Assembly (NCBI RefSeq): GCF_001591825.1
Contig: NZ_BCVQ01000003.1
Coordinates: 62,001-126,000, forward strand
Length of the DNA stretch: 64,000 nt
From: Rossellomorea vietnamensis NBRC 101237
GTDB lineage: Bacteria; Bacillota; Bacilli; Bacillales; Bacillaceae_B
Reading direction: 5' to 3'
Under the pieces are notes generated by a model. It ran no database searches. It was not told the DNA's origin and saw only the letters and a program-made list of their open reading frames with translations. The stretch's first letter is position 1; every line of letters begins with the position of its first letter. Below are positions 17,544 through 26,149 of this stretch, one piece after another. Made by a program: the position numbers and the translations under genes.

Positions 17544-18629
17544 TTAAAATTGTTCAAGTTCCTTTAAAAGAAACCCAATCCGCTCTTGAATCTGCGCCTT
17601 CGTCCCGTACCGGATCACTTGCTCACGGCTCAAAGACTCCTGTTTCAGAAGCTGATCATGTTCATGGGTCATGGTGACGAGCTTCAAGTACACTTCCACA
17701 TTCAGGTCATTCCATTTCTGCTTCGAACCGTTCACATACCCCTCCACGAAACCTTCTGCACTGGCCTTCAATTGTGGAATCAGGAGATGGTATTGGTTCT
17801 TACCATGCCGCTTTGTGTTGTGCAGGGCATGAAACAGTGTCCGGTAGTTGAAGACGTAATTGGCAGCGAGGGAAGTTCCTGTATAGATAATCGGGAACGG
17901 GTCGATCATTTTGACGCCGCTACTAGTAAAAATCATATTCTCAGGCGATGTATCCTGATTCGTCAGGACGAGTTTTTCCCGTTCGACGGAGCGGGCGGCA
18001 AACAGCTCATCCCCTGTGCTTTTCACTTTTTCCTTATCAAAAGAATAAGAGCTTACAAGAAGCGACTCCCATTCTTCCCGGTATTCTCCCGTTTCTTCCT
18101 GGATAAAGGCACTCAGGTCTCCCTCGTATTGCCCTTTGATCTCTCCATGTTCCCCAACGGTTATGTATCCGATGCCTGGAATCGGTGAAGCCAGCTCTTC
18201 AAGGGCCAGGAAGAACTCACCCAGTTCCCTTCCATACCGTTTCGATTGGTCCGGGGTCTGTCCGGCAAGCCCGACTGATTTTCCGACATACGTTTCAATC
18301 GTATAAGTTAATTCCTCAGAGATGCAGTATTCATAATGTGCAGGACACATCCCTTTCCCCGTCCTGTTGGCATGCTCATAAAAGGCCTTGGTCCCGGCAT
18401 AATCCGCCGTCAGCTCGTCCTTGTTGAAGACGACCTCTTTCTCATAGGCGATCCTTTTCGGGATGCGGAGGACGAGCTGTTCTGCCTCGATCAAGTAGGC
18501 GTAGTGCCAGGCACCTTCTCCTAATCTGGTGATTTCGGAATCACTTGAGATTTGATTTATTCCTTCGTTTTTAAGAGCTTTATTGATGAGCTCCTGTTCT
18601 GTAAGTGCTGTGGTTGTGAGGAAATGCAT
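17544..18629 (-). CDS. aminoglycoside phosphotransferase-like kinase
   Basis: 361 residues with a kinase fold: N-lobe 'LGEGAWHYAYLIEAEQLVLRIPK', catalytic loop 'LTNQDTSPENMIF' (N-x-D in place of the usual H-G-D) and metal-binding 'VKMIDPFPI'. Such proteins phosphorylate small molecules; with the altered loop the substrate cannot be guessed. AAGGAGACC precedes the ATG. It is a single gene. Confidence 0.8.
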   Translation of the reverse strand: MHFLTTTALTEQELINKALKNEGINQISSDSEITRLGEGAWHYAYLIEAEQLVLRIPKRIAYEKEVVFNKDELTADYAGTKAFYEHANRTGKGMCPAHYEYCISEELTYTIETYVGKSVGLAGQTPDQSKRYGRELGEFFLALEELASPIPGIGYITVGEHGEIKGQYEGDLSAFIQEETGEYREEWESLLVSSYSFDKEKVKSTGDELFAARSVEREKLVLTNQDTSPENMIFTSSGVKMIDPFPIIYTGTSLAANYVFNYRTLFHALHNTKRHGKNQYHLLIPQLKASAEGFVEGYVNGSKQKWNDLNVEVYLKLVTMTHEHDQLLKQESLSREQVIRYGTKAQIQERIGFLLKELEQF

Positions 18630-18702
18630 TTTATGTGGTCTCCTTTTTCTACTTTTCTATTGTGCTGATGATAGTACCGTCTCCCTACCGGCTGTTGACA
18701 TA

Positions 18703-19227
18703 CTACTCTATTTCACTTATTATCTTTCCTTCTTTGTCATAATACTTATAGTTCCGAAAGGTATATTCTTTTTCCTCATTGAGTGGGAGTTCAGCCCAAG
18801 TAACAGTCTCTCGATTCGGTATAAAATCCCGCTGGACTTTTTGACCATTGATTTCCACTTCCATCCGGGCTATTTCATTACGGTCATTCGTCACATATAG
18901 AAGGGTCCGGTCAAAAAGACTGAAGGATGCAAATGTCTGATCTTCAGCAAACTCTAAGTGATTCCACCGATAATTCCCTTTCTTATCTTTTTCAAGCTCT
19001 ATATATCCTGGACTATTATCAGCCAAAAAAGAAGCCACTCTCCGATCATCAAAATCTTTCATTTCTAAGATTTTGATAGATCGATTTTCATATCCTTCAA
19101 CAGAATGGATGACCTTTACGATAGAATCTTTGTTATTTCCATATACTTGTTTATCCTCAAAAAGGTAAAACAACAGTCCCCCGAGTAACAGGAGTCCGGT
19201 CAGAAAGAATACTATTTTCCTTTTCAA
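18703..19227 (-). CDS. hypothetical single-pass membrane protein
   Basis: 174 residues: one N-terminal membrane segment (about 5-22) followed by a beta-rich extracellular part. TTG start at 19227 after AAGGGGGAAA. No family recognised. Confidence 0.65.
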   Translation of the reverse strand: MKRKIVFFLTGLLLLGGLLFYLFEDKQVYGNNKDSIVKVIHSVEGYENRSIKILEMKDFDDRRVASFLADNSPGYIELEKDKKGNYRWNHLEFAEDQTFASFSLFDRTLLYVTNDRNEIARMEVEINGQKVQRDFIPNRETVTWAELPLNEEKEYTFRNYKYYDKEGKIISEIE

Positions 19228-19264
19228 ATGGTTTCCCCCTTGTCGTTATACCAGATGATTCAGC

Positions 19265-19408
19265 CTATACTCCTCCGCCGAACCCGTTACCATTCGATTT
19301 GACCCGCTCCAATTCCTGCAGCTGTTCTTCCTTGCTTCCCCTCAAAGTCCTTCTGCCAAGCGCACTGGCAAGACCAAAGAATAAAATGATGCCGATGAAT
19401 AGACCCAA
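19265..19408 (-). CDS. small membrane protein (47 aa), TTG start
   Basis: A TTG at 19408 preceded by AAGGAG at nine bases opens 47 codons to TAG at 19265. It has one hydrophobic segment (GLFIGIILFFGLASALG), then a charged helix 'RRTLRGSKEEQLQELERVKS' and a glycine-rich end. This is a typical layout of small Bacillus membrane peptides. Function unknown. Confidence 0.6.
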   Translation of the reverse strand: MGLFIGIILFFGLASALGRRTLRGSKEEQLQELERVKSNGNGFGGGV

Positions 19409-19498
19409 TTAGAACAACTCCTTCGTTAGCATGTACTTCCTCTATTTATATGCTATGCCCTAACCTTTGATACACATCAACCAATGTGTCAATCTGCA

Positions 19499-19972
19499 TC
19501 ATTCTTTGACTAAGGCACTCTTTTCCCACGCTTCCTCTATTGCCCAATAATGATGCTCATGTACCAGGAGCCTTTTCGCATCCTTACGATCCATCCACAC
19601 TGGAACATGGTCCTCTTCCATCGGTTCCAGCATCTTTTCCTTCAGCTCTACCAGATAAAAGTGTCCTTCACTAAGAAGTGGATCTCCCTTTTTAGAAAAA
19701 AAGTAGCACATGGCATGTCCGATATAAGAACCAATCGATACACAGTAACCTGTTTCCTCCATCATTTCTCTTTTCAGGCAGTCTACATGAATTTCATTCT
19801 CTTCGATGCCTCCACCAGGAAGAAAGTGATGCCCCATCTCGTTTCGAACCGTCAGGATTTTGCCTTTTTTATGATGAAAGATGACGGCATAGACACCTGT
19901 TCTTCGTTGATAGTTGAGACCTTGAATCTTTTCTCCGAACACCGCTATCAACGGTCCACCCTCATTTTCCAC
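19499..19972 (-). CDS. NUDIX hydrolase
   Basis: 157 residues with a complete Nudix box (G54, E60, R68-E69, E72-E73, G75). The start is uncertain: GTG at 19972 overlaps the upstream gene by 25 bases; a TTG at 19951 overlaps its stop as TTGA after GAGGGTGG and is an alternative. It is the last gene of a three-gene overlapping operon with two small membrane proteins. Confidence 0.82.
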   Translation of the reverse strand: MENEGGPLIAVFGEKIQGLNYQRRTGVYAVIFHHKKGKILTVRNEMGHHFLPGGGIEENEIHVDCLKREMMEETGYCVSIGSYIGHAMCYFFSKKGDPLLSEGHFYLVELKEKMLEPMEEDHVPVWMDRKDAKRLLVHEHHYWAIEEAWEKSALVKE

Positions 19973-20358
19973 ACTCTCAAATAAGGTTTCATCATTAAAA
20001 TCAAATTGACCAGTGCCAGTGCGAGTGCGATATAACTACTGACATTCGCCAGTTCAGCATATTCCTCCGTATAATATGTGGCTGAACTGTGATAACTGAA
20101 GTTCATGTAAAACTGAAAAGCCGCTACTGTAGCAAATAGTGCAAATGCGGTGAGGTGAAACGCATTTGCTTTTGCCGTGAATGTTCCTACTAGAATGAGC
20201 ACTCCCGCAGCAACAAATGTTTTCTGCGTAAACATGGCTTCCTCCGGAGTAAAGCTTACCGGAATATCGGAGGTGATCAGAAAACGAAACAAGGACGCAC
20301 ATACCCATAAGGCCAATCCAAGTGCGAATAATGAAAAACCGATGATGTTTCTACTCAA
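19948..20358 (-). CDS. small four-helix membrane protein
   Basis: 136 residues with four hydrophobic segments. TTG start at 20358, placed after AGGAGGGAATC and overlapping the end of the preceding gene by eight bases. No known family recognised. Translation is probably coupled to both neighbours. Confidence 0.65.
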   Translation of the reverse strand: MSRNIIGFSLFALGLALWVCASLFRFLITSDIPVSFTPEEAMFTQKTFVAAGVLILVGTFTAKANAFHLTAFALFATVAAFQFYMNFSYHSSATYYTEEYAELANVSSYIALALALVNLILMMKPYLRVWKMRVDR

Positions 20359-20791
20359 GCTTGATTCCCTCCTTTTGATGATCTTCCGTACTCAAACTCA
20401 TGAAATTCAACACCAACACATAAAAAGGAAAAGTGACCAACGCCCCGATCATCACTAAACCCGCTGCAGGATTAGGAGCATCTCCCCCATATGTCGTCGG
20501 AAAGAATGTGGCGATAATATACGTAAATAGCAGAAAATACGGAAACCAAAGAACCACCGTCCAATAGCTCGCCCTCCGCCCTTCCATCCACTTCCCTGTT
20601 AGAAAGTAGAGAAAGACAGTTCCCATTAGAAAAATTGCGACGATCATGAATCCAATCGCATTCATCACCGTTTCCATTTCCCAGCCCGTCAGCCTCGTCA
20701 ACCGATGACCATTCACCATCAGCTCGACCGGAACTAGAATCATCATGGCATAAAGCAAACTGACCACATTTATTTTGATAAAATAGTTCAA
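20351..20791 (-). CDS. four-helix membrane protein
   Basis: 146 residues, four hydrophobic segments (about 5-25, 42-62, 77-98, 112-135). TTG start at 20791 after CAGGTGATT. First gene of the membrane-membrane-NUDIX operon; the copy C promoter-like motif lies only 17 bases upstream. Family not recognised. Confidence 0.65.
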   Translation of the reverse strand: MNYFIKINVVSLLYAMMILVPVELMVNGHRLTRLTGWEMETVMNAIGFMIVAIFLMGTVFLYFLTGKWMEGRRASYWTVVLWFPYFLLFTYIIATFFPTTYGGDAPNPAAGLVMIGALVTFPFYVLVLNFMSLSTEDHQKEGIKLE

Positions 20792-20807
20792 TTCGAATCA
20801 CCTGTAT

Positions 20808-20828
20808 CCTTATACCAATTATTCCAAA
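20808..20828 (-). promoter_or_regulatory. recurrent promoter-like motif, copy C
   Basis: Minus strand TTTGGAATAATTGGTATAAGG, with TGG-TATAAG as an extended -10 and TTGTTT 17 bases upstream as a weak -35. The -10 ends 17 bases before the TTG start at 20791, giving a very short leader. Confidence 0.5.
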
Positions 20829-20849
20829 TTAAAACAATATTCTCAACCC

Positions 20850-20883
20850 AAAAAAAGAATGACCCGGTTATGGATCATTCCTT
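20850..20883 (-). terminator. hairpin terminator
   Basis: GAATGACCC (20857-20865) pairs with GGATCATTC (20872-20880), one mismatch, and the minus strand runs into seven T. It lies ten bases beyond the stop at 20890. The stem sequence is close to that of the terminator at 22422-22454. Confidence 0.8.
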
Positions 20884-20889
20884 TTTTTC

Positions 20890-21627
20890 TTAAAACTGGC
20901 CTTTTTGAATCTGGTACTGGTCAAGCAGCTGCATATGTTGCTCACGAACATTCCCTTTGTAGTAACTTGAGTTGTTAATACTGTTGTTCCATTCGACTTC
21001 CTTGTTATTCTCATCAAGTGGTATCCAGCCGAACCGGGAATGTATTCCCATATTGTTGTTATCCCCGAAAAGTGTGTCAGGAACATCACTACCATCTGAT
21101 AAAGTCAATGCGTCTCCCCATTCTCCGGGAACCTTCATTGCCCCGTAGGAGTTGCCTGCCAAAGAGGCTTCAGTCTTCATCAAGATACCGGGAACATAAT
21201 GCTGTTGTTCTCCGCTACTCGAGTAACCCCTTTCCCTCGTGAAGAAATACTGCAATGTTTGAATATCACTGCCGGGATTGATGTTCCAGACGATATGGAA
21301 GCTTGACGGATCACTCCCATCGAGCATCCATACCTTTGGCTCCCCGTCGGTCCGGATGCTAATTACCTTCCAGGCGGTCAGATGTCTCTCCCAATAGCTA
21401 ACACCATATTGCTCTTTATCTGAAATGAAAGGTGCCACTCCGTGACCATCATCGAGCTTCAGAAAATCCTGTATGTCAACGGCTTGTGCATTCTGAAGGG
21501 AGGAATTAATCTGTGACAGTATTTCTTCATTTTTCGGACGTGAATCTGTTTTCACTACATGCAGCCAATAGAAGGCAAATAACCCTACGAAAAGGAGTCC
21601 CCCAGCCAGGATGCTTCTCTTCTTCAT
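20890..21627 (-). CDS. hypothetical membrane-anchored extracellular protein
   Basis: 245 residues with one N-terminal membrane segment (about 5-22) and a soluble outer domain rich in Trp, Asn and Gly. ATG overlaps the stop of the upstream gene as ATGA, and GGAGGCCAAACG precedes it. I do not recognise the family. Probably works with the upstream membrane protein. Confidence 0.65.
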   Translation of the reverse strand: MKKRSILAGGLLFVGLFAFYWLHVVKTDSRPKNEEILSQINSSLQNAQAVDIQDFLKLDDGHGVAPFISDKEQYGVSYWERHLTAWKVISIRTDGEPKVWMLDGSDPSSFHIVWNINPGSDIQTLQYFFTRERGYSSSGEQQHYVPGILMKTEASLAGNSYGAMKVPGEWGDALTLSDGSDVPDTLFGDNNNMGIHSRFGWIPLDENNKEVEWNNSINNSSYYKGNVREQHMQLLDQYQIQKGQF

Positions 21628-22397
21628 CGTTTGGCCTCCTTCAGCACCGTTTCAGGGAAGTGGTAATAATACTGGGTCTTTCGAGTTGAGACGAGGATTC
21701 CTTTCCCGTCCTGTTCCACATAGATATCCGGCTCGAGACCGCTTCCCCATTTCGGACTAGTGCCGACCAACTGAAGCGGAAAGCGTTCGTGATTCGAATA
21801 ACGGCCGCCTGCTTCATCAAACCATTGCCAACTTTCAAATTCGACCTGCTCCACATCAGAAAGCTGCTTCTTCAGTTCCTCCTGATCCAAGGTCCGTCCC
21901 TCACCAGATGGATGGATGACATTGAGGGAAGCTTCTTTGGTCCCTGAAATGTAGGTAGAGAGATGGTTTTCTGGATAGAGAAGGGATTGGACCGGGATGG
22001 TGAGCAGGGTTCCTGCCAGGAAGATGAAGTTGGCCAGGAACCCGATCCAGGCAAACCGGCGATAGGTATCCCAGCGATCCTCTTTTCGATTAAGAACAGC
22101 GTATAGGATCCATACACCGAGCGGCAGGATTGGAATTTTTACAAAGGTATGAAACCATTCCATGTTGATGGTAAAGGAAAACAACCCAACAAAAATGGCA
22201 AATATGACTTTCCACACCTTTGGCTTTGCCGAAAGTTTTTTATATGATCTAAATGCAAGATAGCCAATGATTGCCCATTCCACAATGGACATCAAGGTGG
22301 ACACGATGCTAAATGAATAATCGATATGGACGATGATCTCCCCCTCCTCTATTTCTATAAGAATCATACGCCAACCCATTTTACCATCTATACCCAT
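21624..22397 (-). CDS. hypothetical multi-pass membrane protein
   Basis: Up to 257 residues: four hydrophobic segments in the first 130 residues, then a soluble C-terminal half. The start is unclear: GAGGAGGGGGAG lies well inside the frame (about residues 16-19) without a good ATG/GTG/TTG after it; the ATG at 22397 has only a weak site. Two-gene operon with the gene at 20890. Confidence 0.6.
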   Translation of the reverse strand: MGIDGKMGWRMILIEIEEGEIIVHIDYSFSIVSTLMSIVEWAIIGYLAFRSYKKLSAKPKVWKVIFAIFVGLFSFTINMEWFHTFVKIPILPLGVWILYAVLNRKEDRWDTYRRFAWIGFLANFIFLAGTLLTIPVQSLLYPENHLSTYISGTKEASLNVIHPSGEGRTLDQEELKKQLSDVEQVEFESWQWFDEAGGRYSNHERFPLQLVGTSPKWGSGLEPDIYVEQDGKGILVSTRKTQYYYHFPETVLKEAKR

Positions 22398-22421
22398 ATA
22401 ATGGTCTACCCGATTTTACAT

Positions 22422-22454
22422 AAAAAAAGAATGACCATCCAACGATGATCATTC
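22422..22454 (-). terminator. hairpin terminator
   Basis: GAATGACCATC (22429-22439) pairs with GATGATCATTC (22444-22454) with one wobble, and seven T follow on the minus strand. It ends the transcript of the YhfK-like gene (stop at 22466). Confidence 0.85.
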
Positions 22455-22465
22455 CTTCCTTTTAT

Positions 22466-23107
22466 TTATACGTTTTTAACGGCTTCTCCTATTCCAGTGC
22501 TTCCTGAAATAAGATCGAATCCTTTATTAAACGTGCTCTCCTCCGTTAACGATGCCACGATGGTTCTCGCCACATCTTCACGCGGAATGGATCCTCTTTC
22601 AAGATTCTCAGCCGCCGATACTTTACCTGTACCTTCTTCGTTCAGCAATCCACCCGGACGGATGATCGTATAGGTAAGTCCACTATCCTCAAGCGCCCGG
22701 TCCGCGAAGTGCTTCGCCACGTAATAAGGTTTCAGGGAGTCGTTCCAGTTTTCACGATGATGAGCCTGCAGGGCACTCACAATGATGAAGCGTTCGATGC
22801 CTGCCTCTTTTGCGGCCTCCATCGTTTTCACCGCTCCGTCAAGATCGATGAGGAGGGTCTTGTCAGAACCCGTGCTGCCACCTGATCCTGCAGAGAATAC
22901 GGCGGCATCGGCTCCCTTCAATCCATTTGAGATTTGCTCAACCGTGCCTTCCAAATCAACCAGTGCAGCCTCCACGCCTTCTTGTTCAAACGACTGTACC
23001 TGTTCTTCTTTCCTCACAATGGCTCTCGGAGTATGTCCGTCTTCCTTCAAGAATCCGACCACTTGCTTCCCGATCTGTCCATTTGCTCCAACAACTGCTA
23101 CGTTCAT
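22466..23107 (-). CDS. NAD(P)H-binding atypical SDR protein, YhfK-like
   Basis: 213 residues. N-terminal 'VAVVGANGQIGKQVV' is the dinucleotide-binding loop; 'FIIVSALQAHH' and 'YYVAKHFADRALEDSGLTYTIIRPGGL' are typical of the NAD(P)H-binding family that includes B. subtilis YhfK. Likely an NADP-dependent oxidoreductase or redox sensor; substrate unknown. AAGGAGATGAGGTT precedes the ATG. Confidence 0.87.
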   Translation of the reverse strand: MNVAVVGANGQIGKQVVGFLKEDGHTPRAIVRKEEQVQSFEQEGVEAALVDLEGTVEQISNGLKGADAAVFSAGSGGSTGSDKTLLIDLDGAVKTMEAAKEAGIERFIIVSALQAHHRENWNDSLKPYYVAKHFADRALEDSGLTYTIIRPGGLLNEEGTGKVSAAENLERGSIPREDVARTIVASLTEESTFNKGFDLISGSTGIGEAVKNV

Positions 23108-23350
23108 AACCTCATCTCCTTATTCCGATAATTTTGGTTTGAATTTATCATCACATGCTTGGCAGGGTGATGACAAATCATCTGTTTGGTCTGTGCTCAT
23201 ATAATGTATCCGAAATGAGGGGGTTCAAAACAAAGATGAGCACATACAGTTCGTAAATGAAGATCGATTTTGAAAGAAGCAGGAAATTGGAAGTGTTATA
23301 GACTTTTGAAGAGTTGATCTATGTTTAAAAGGGATGTCGGTGGAGAGGAA

Positions 23351-23399
23351 TTGCGTCGTTTTCGCGATAATTGCGTCATTATTTTGTTTTATGCGTCAC
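23351..23399. repeat. three short direct repeats with 20-bp period
   Basis: TTGCGTCGTT (23351), TTGCGTCATT (23371) and ATGCGTCACT (23391) are spaced exactly 20 bases apart in an otherwise gene-free stretch. Function unknown. Confidence 0.5.
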
Positions 23400-23415
23400 T
23401 TACCAAAATTACCCA

Positions 23416-23447
23416 TAAAAAACCATCGAGGTCCGTCCCTCAATGGT
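23416..23447 (-). terminator. hairpin terminator of the HAD gene, with GGTCCGTCCCT element
   Basis: ACCATCGAGG (23422-23431) pairs with CCTCAATGGT (23438-23447), one wobble; the minus strand runs into TTTTTT. The loop and arms include GGTCCGTCCCT, also found at 29177 and 31237. Confidence 0.8.
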
Positions 23448-23455
23448 CTCCATCC

Positions 23456-24070
23456 TTAAATAATCTTATACAATTCCTCCACACTCGTCACGACGTAATC
23501 CGCGTGGGGATTTTCTACCATCTCATCTGCAAAGTAGCAGGAACTGATTCCGGCATTTTTCCCCGATTCGAGATCCAGATCCCGGTCGCCGATCATGATT
23601 GCTTCTGATGGCTCGATATCATGGGTGCGGATCAGATGCTGAATGGCATTCGGACTCGGCTTCCTTTCAAATCCGTGCTCGGAGGTGATGAAATCAGAGA
23701 AATAACCCGTCAACCCGTAGCTCTCCAGCATCGTGATGGAAGATTCACCTCTGTGGGTGTACAGGTAATTCCTGCGCCCCGACTCATGAATATACTTACA
23801 GATTTCAGCGATTCCTTCAAAGGGCTTGGACAAATCGAACTCGACTTCTTTTCTGCGGGTATCGTAGGCTGCAATAAACTCGTCCCCGATCCCATATTTT
23901 TCACCATAGTGTTTAAAAGCATGAGTCATCGATACTTTCATTTGTTTGATAATGTCCTCTAACGGTTCATCAATCCCCTGGCTGTCCAGCGTGTCTTTGA
24001 AGGCTCCCGCCATCACGGGATATGTATCAAAAAGAGTGCCGTCAAAGTCCCAAATGATATGCTTGTACAT
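23456..24070 (-). CDS. HAD family hydrolase (phosphatase)
   Basis: 204 residues with HAD motif I 'IWDFDGTLFDT' at the N-terminus, motif II 'NYLYTHRGES', and motif IV 'AIMIGDRDLDLESGKNAG'. The helical cap after motif I places it in the phosphoglycolate-phosphatase-like subgroup. The second ATG (24070) fits the GGGGA site better than the first at 24076. Single gene. Confidence 0.88.
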   Translation of the reverse strand: MYKHIIWDFDGTLFDTYPVMAGAFKDTLDSQGIDEPLEDIIKQMKVSMTHAFKHYGEKYGIGDEFIAAYDTRRKEVEFDLSKPFEGIAEICKYIHESGRRNYLYTHRGESSITMLESYGLTGYFSDFITSEHGFERKPSPNAIQHLIRTHDIEPSEAIMIGDRDLDLESGKNAGISSCYFADEMVENPHADYVVTSVEELYKII

Positions 24071-24185
24071 GTCCATTCCCCTTTCTTATGTAAACTATAT
24101 TCATCGTACCACACTGAAAAATGAACAGATACAAAACAGGAAAATTATGCTAAACTATTTTCAACGATTGCCCCAGGAGGACTAT

Positions 24186-24968
24186 ATGACCCATTCACCG
24201 CATTCCCTTTTCCTGATAAGCTCTGCCTCCCTGTTTTTCTCAGGCATCATCCTTCTTTCGTATCGAGCATACGGATGGGGACTGCTATTGATGCTTGGGC
24301 TTCTCATCCTCTATTCATCTGCAAAAAATAACCGGTCCGTCGCTTCCTTATTCCTATTCTTCCTTATCGGGTTCCTGACCTTTCAATGGGCAACAGGCTG
24401 GATCAATGGTTGGGATATATCAAAAGAAATCAACATCCTTTTAAACAGAAGTTTTCTTATATTCATCCTGGTGGCATTAGCCGTCTCACAATGGATGGCA
24501 AAGGAAAAGGTCCTTTGCTACATGAGATTACCGGATTGGAGTAAGCGCATCTCCATGCCTTCACACACAATTTCATTGCCACTTTTTTTATTGATCGGAC
24601 TTGCGGGATCAAGCACCATCTTCATTCCCCTCATCTGGTCGGAGGGAATCAGTGAGGTGAAATCATTATTCCTATTCGCAATAGGATTCACCATCCTGAA
24701 CGCTACGCTGGAAGAACTCATCTGGAGAGGCGTCATGCTGTCGTCATTGCTCCGGGATACCTCTGTCATTTACGCCGTCACGGTGACAAGTATTGGATTC
24801 GGACTCCTGCATCTCTCCATCGGGATCCCGCTCCTCCTCAGTCTTCTATTCTCTTTCGGAGGACTTTTTTACAGCATCGTAGTTTTGAAGACAGATAGCA
24901 TCTATCCTTCAATTTCCTTTCATATGGTGATGAATATGGGGATGGTGTTGAATGGGTGGATAAACTAA
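24186..24968 (+). CDS. CPBP family intramembrane metalloprotease
   Basis: 260 residues, about eight membrane segments. The CPBP motifs are visible: 'EELIWRG' (EExxxR), 'GFGLLHLS' and 'FHMVMNMG'. Members are Rce1-like intramembrane proteases, in bacteria often linked with bacteriocin immunity or envelope processing. CAGGAGGAC precedes the ATG at 24186; the longer frame back to 23946 overlaps the HAD gene and is rejected. Lipoprotein genes follow closely. Confidence 0.87.
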   Translation: MTHSPHSLFLISSASLFFSGIILLSYRAYGWGLLLMLGLLILYSSAKNNRSVASLFLFFLIGFLTFQWATGWINGWDISKEINILLNRSFLIFILVALAVSQWMAKEKVLCYMRLPDWSKRISMPSHTISLPLFLLIGLAGSSTIFIPLIWSEGISEVKSLFLFAIGFTILNATLEELIWRGVMLSSLLRDTSVIYAVTVTSIGFGLLHLSIGIPLLLSLLFSFGGLFYSIVVLKTDSIYPSISFHMVMNMGMVLNGWIN

Positions 24969-25001
24969 ATTAAAAACGTGATAAACGAAAGGGTTTTCAA
25001 A

Positions 25002-25454
25002 ATGAGATATGTAAAACCGTTCATCTGTTTGTTCCTCACCATAGTCCTGACAGGTTGCATCGCAGAAGACTATGACTTCACTCCCCCCACTGTCACCCTT
25101 ATGGAAACAGACAGCGTAGACTCCGTTGAATTAACCGAAACCAATATTGATTGGCATGGAGAAAACGGGAAAGCAATGGAAAAAGAAACGAAAGAAGTAG
25201 TAGACTTCGCACGTGAACAGAAGGAACTGACATTTCCATCCGGTCAGCAGGTAGACGTGCTTTTTGACAGCGAAGACTTTGCCGTTGAGGAATTACGTGC
25301 ATTCTTATGGCTGGGTAATGAAAAGTGGCAGCTGGATTTGGATGAAGGCCGTTCCATCACATTTCCTAGAGGAAAAGGGTCCTACGTGTTGGAGGTCGAC
25401 CTTCAAACAGATAGAGGCAATGCACAGTATGTTGGGAATATTGTCATTCAATAA
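25002..25454 (+). CDS. hypothetical lipoprotein
   Basis: 150 residues from ATG 25002 (AAGGG upstream). A signal sequence ends in the lipobox LTGC (Cys17). The mature part is acidic and may form a beta-sandwich. Family not recognised. It follows the CPBP gene by 33 bases. Confidence 0.7.
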   Translation: MRYVKPFICLFLTIVLTGCIAEDYDFTPPTVTLMETDSVDSVELTETNIDWHGENGKAMEKETKEVVDFAREQKELTFPSGQQVDVLFDSEDFAVEELRAFLWLGNEKWQLDLDEGRSITFPRGKGSYVLEVDLQTDRGNAQYVGNIVIQ

Positions 25455-25470
25455 TAAGGAGGTGAACAGC

Positions 25471-25665
25471 ATGGAACTCTTTATAATTTTCATAAGTGTC
25501 ATCCTCCTCATCGTGTTTCTATTTATCTTCTACATCTTAGTGGAACGGGCCGTTCGGGAAGGGATTAATAACTCCGTAATCGGAAGATATCTCGAAGAAA
25601 AGCACGGAATCAAAGAACCACAGGGGGATGAAGATTTGTACGACGATACGTTCAAGGGGGAATGA
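25471..25665 (+). CDS. small single-pass membrane protein (64 aa)
   Basis: ATG at 25471 follows a strong AAGGAGGTGA. It starts MELFIIFISVILLIVFLFIF (one membrane segment), then an amphipathic helix and an acidic tail. 16 bases after the lipoprotein gene, so very probably cotranscribed. Function unknown. Confidence 0.7.
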   Translation: MELFIIFISVILLIVFLFIFYILVERAVREGINNSVIGRYLEEKHGIKEPQGDEDLYDDTFKGE

Positions 25666-25745
25666 TGGTTGTTTGGGATGATGTTAGTGAAAAAGGATGT
25701 AACATCACTTCCTCTTCTCTCGACTAATTCACTGAGGTGAATTCA

Positions 25746-26063
25746 ATGAAAATGCATGGCTTATGGATTCTACTATTTTCCACCCTGCTTCTAGGCTGTG
25801 AAGACCAAGACCTGGCTTATGACAAAATGTCCGACAATAAAATACTGAATGGCAAGGTTCTTGAAAAACGCAGCAAGGGAATGACTCTCACTTTAACTGG
25901 AGAATCAAGGGATAGATACTCTGAAAGGATTCGTGTATCTGTTCGGGATGAAAATATGATCAAGCTGATAGAGGAAGGACAGGAATTATCTGTGTGGTAT
26001 GACTTTGTTCGGGAGTCCGATCCGCCTCAGACCAGGGCATTGAAAGTAGAAATCATAGATTAG
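25746..26063 (+). CDS. small lipoprotein, DUF3221-like
   Basis: 105 residues from ATG 25746 after GAGGTGA. Signal with lipobox LLGC (Cys18). The mature part has 'NGKVLEKRSKGMTLTL' and 'LIEEGQELSVWYDFVRESDPPQ', similar in pattern to DUF3221 proteins, which are small OB-fold-like lipoproteins of unknown role. The assignment is tentative. Confidence 0.65.
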   Translation: MKMHGLWILLFSTLLLGCEDQDLAYDKMSDNKILNGKVLEKRSKGMTLTLTGESRDRYSERIRVSVRDENMIKLIEEGQELSVWYDFVRESDPPQTRALKVEIID

Positions 26064-26149
26064 AACAAAAAGAATTAAAGTTCATCACTTGTTTTGAGGC
26101 TTTATGCAAAAGTTTCCTCTTACAGGCAATAAAAACATTCCCTAGTTGG

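Larger units (their letters stand above)
23108..23455. other. 348-bp intergenic region without a gene
   Basis: No supported ORF. It holds the promoter side of the YhfK-like gene, a stretch with three TGCGTC repeats at an exact 20-base period (23351-23399), and the terminator of the HAD gene at 23416-23447. Confidence 0.6.

Noticed and set aside
17586-18188. 200-codon plus-strand ORF
   Set aside because: Antisense shadow of the phosphotransferase-like gene at 17544-18629.
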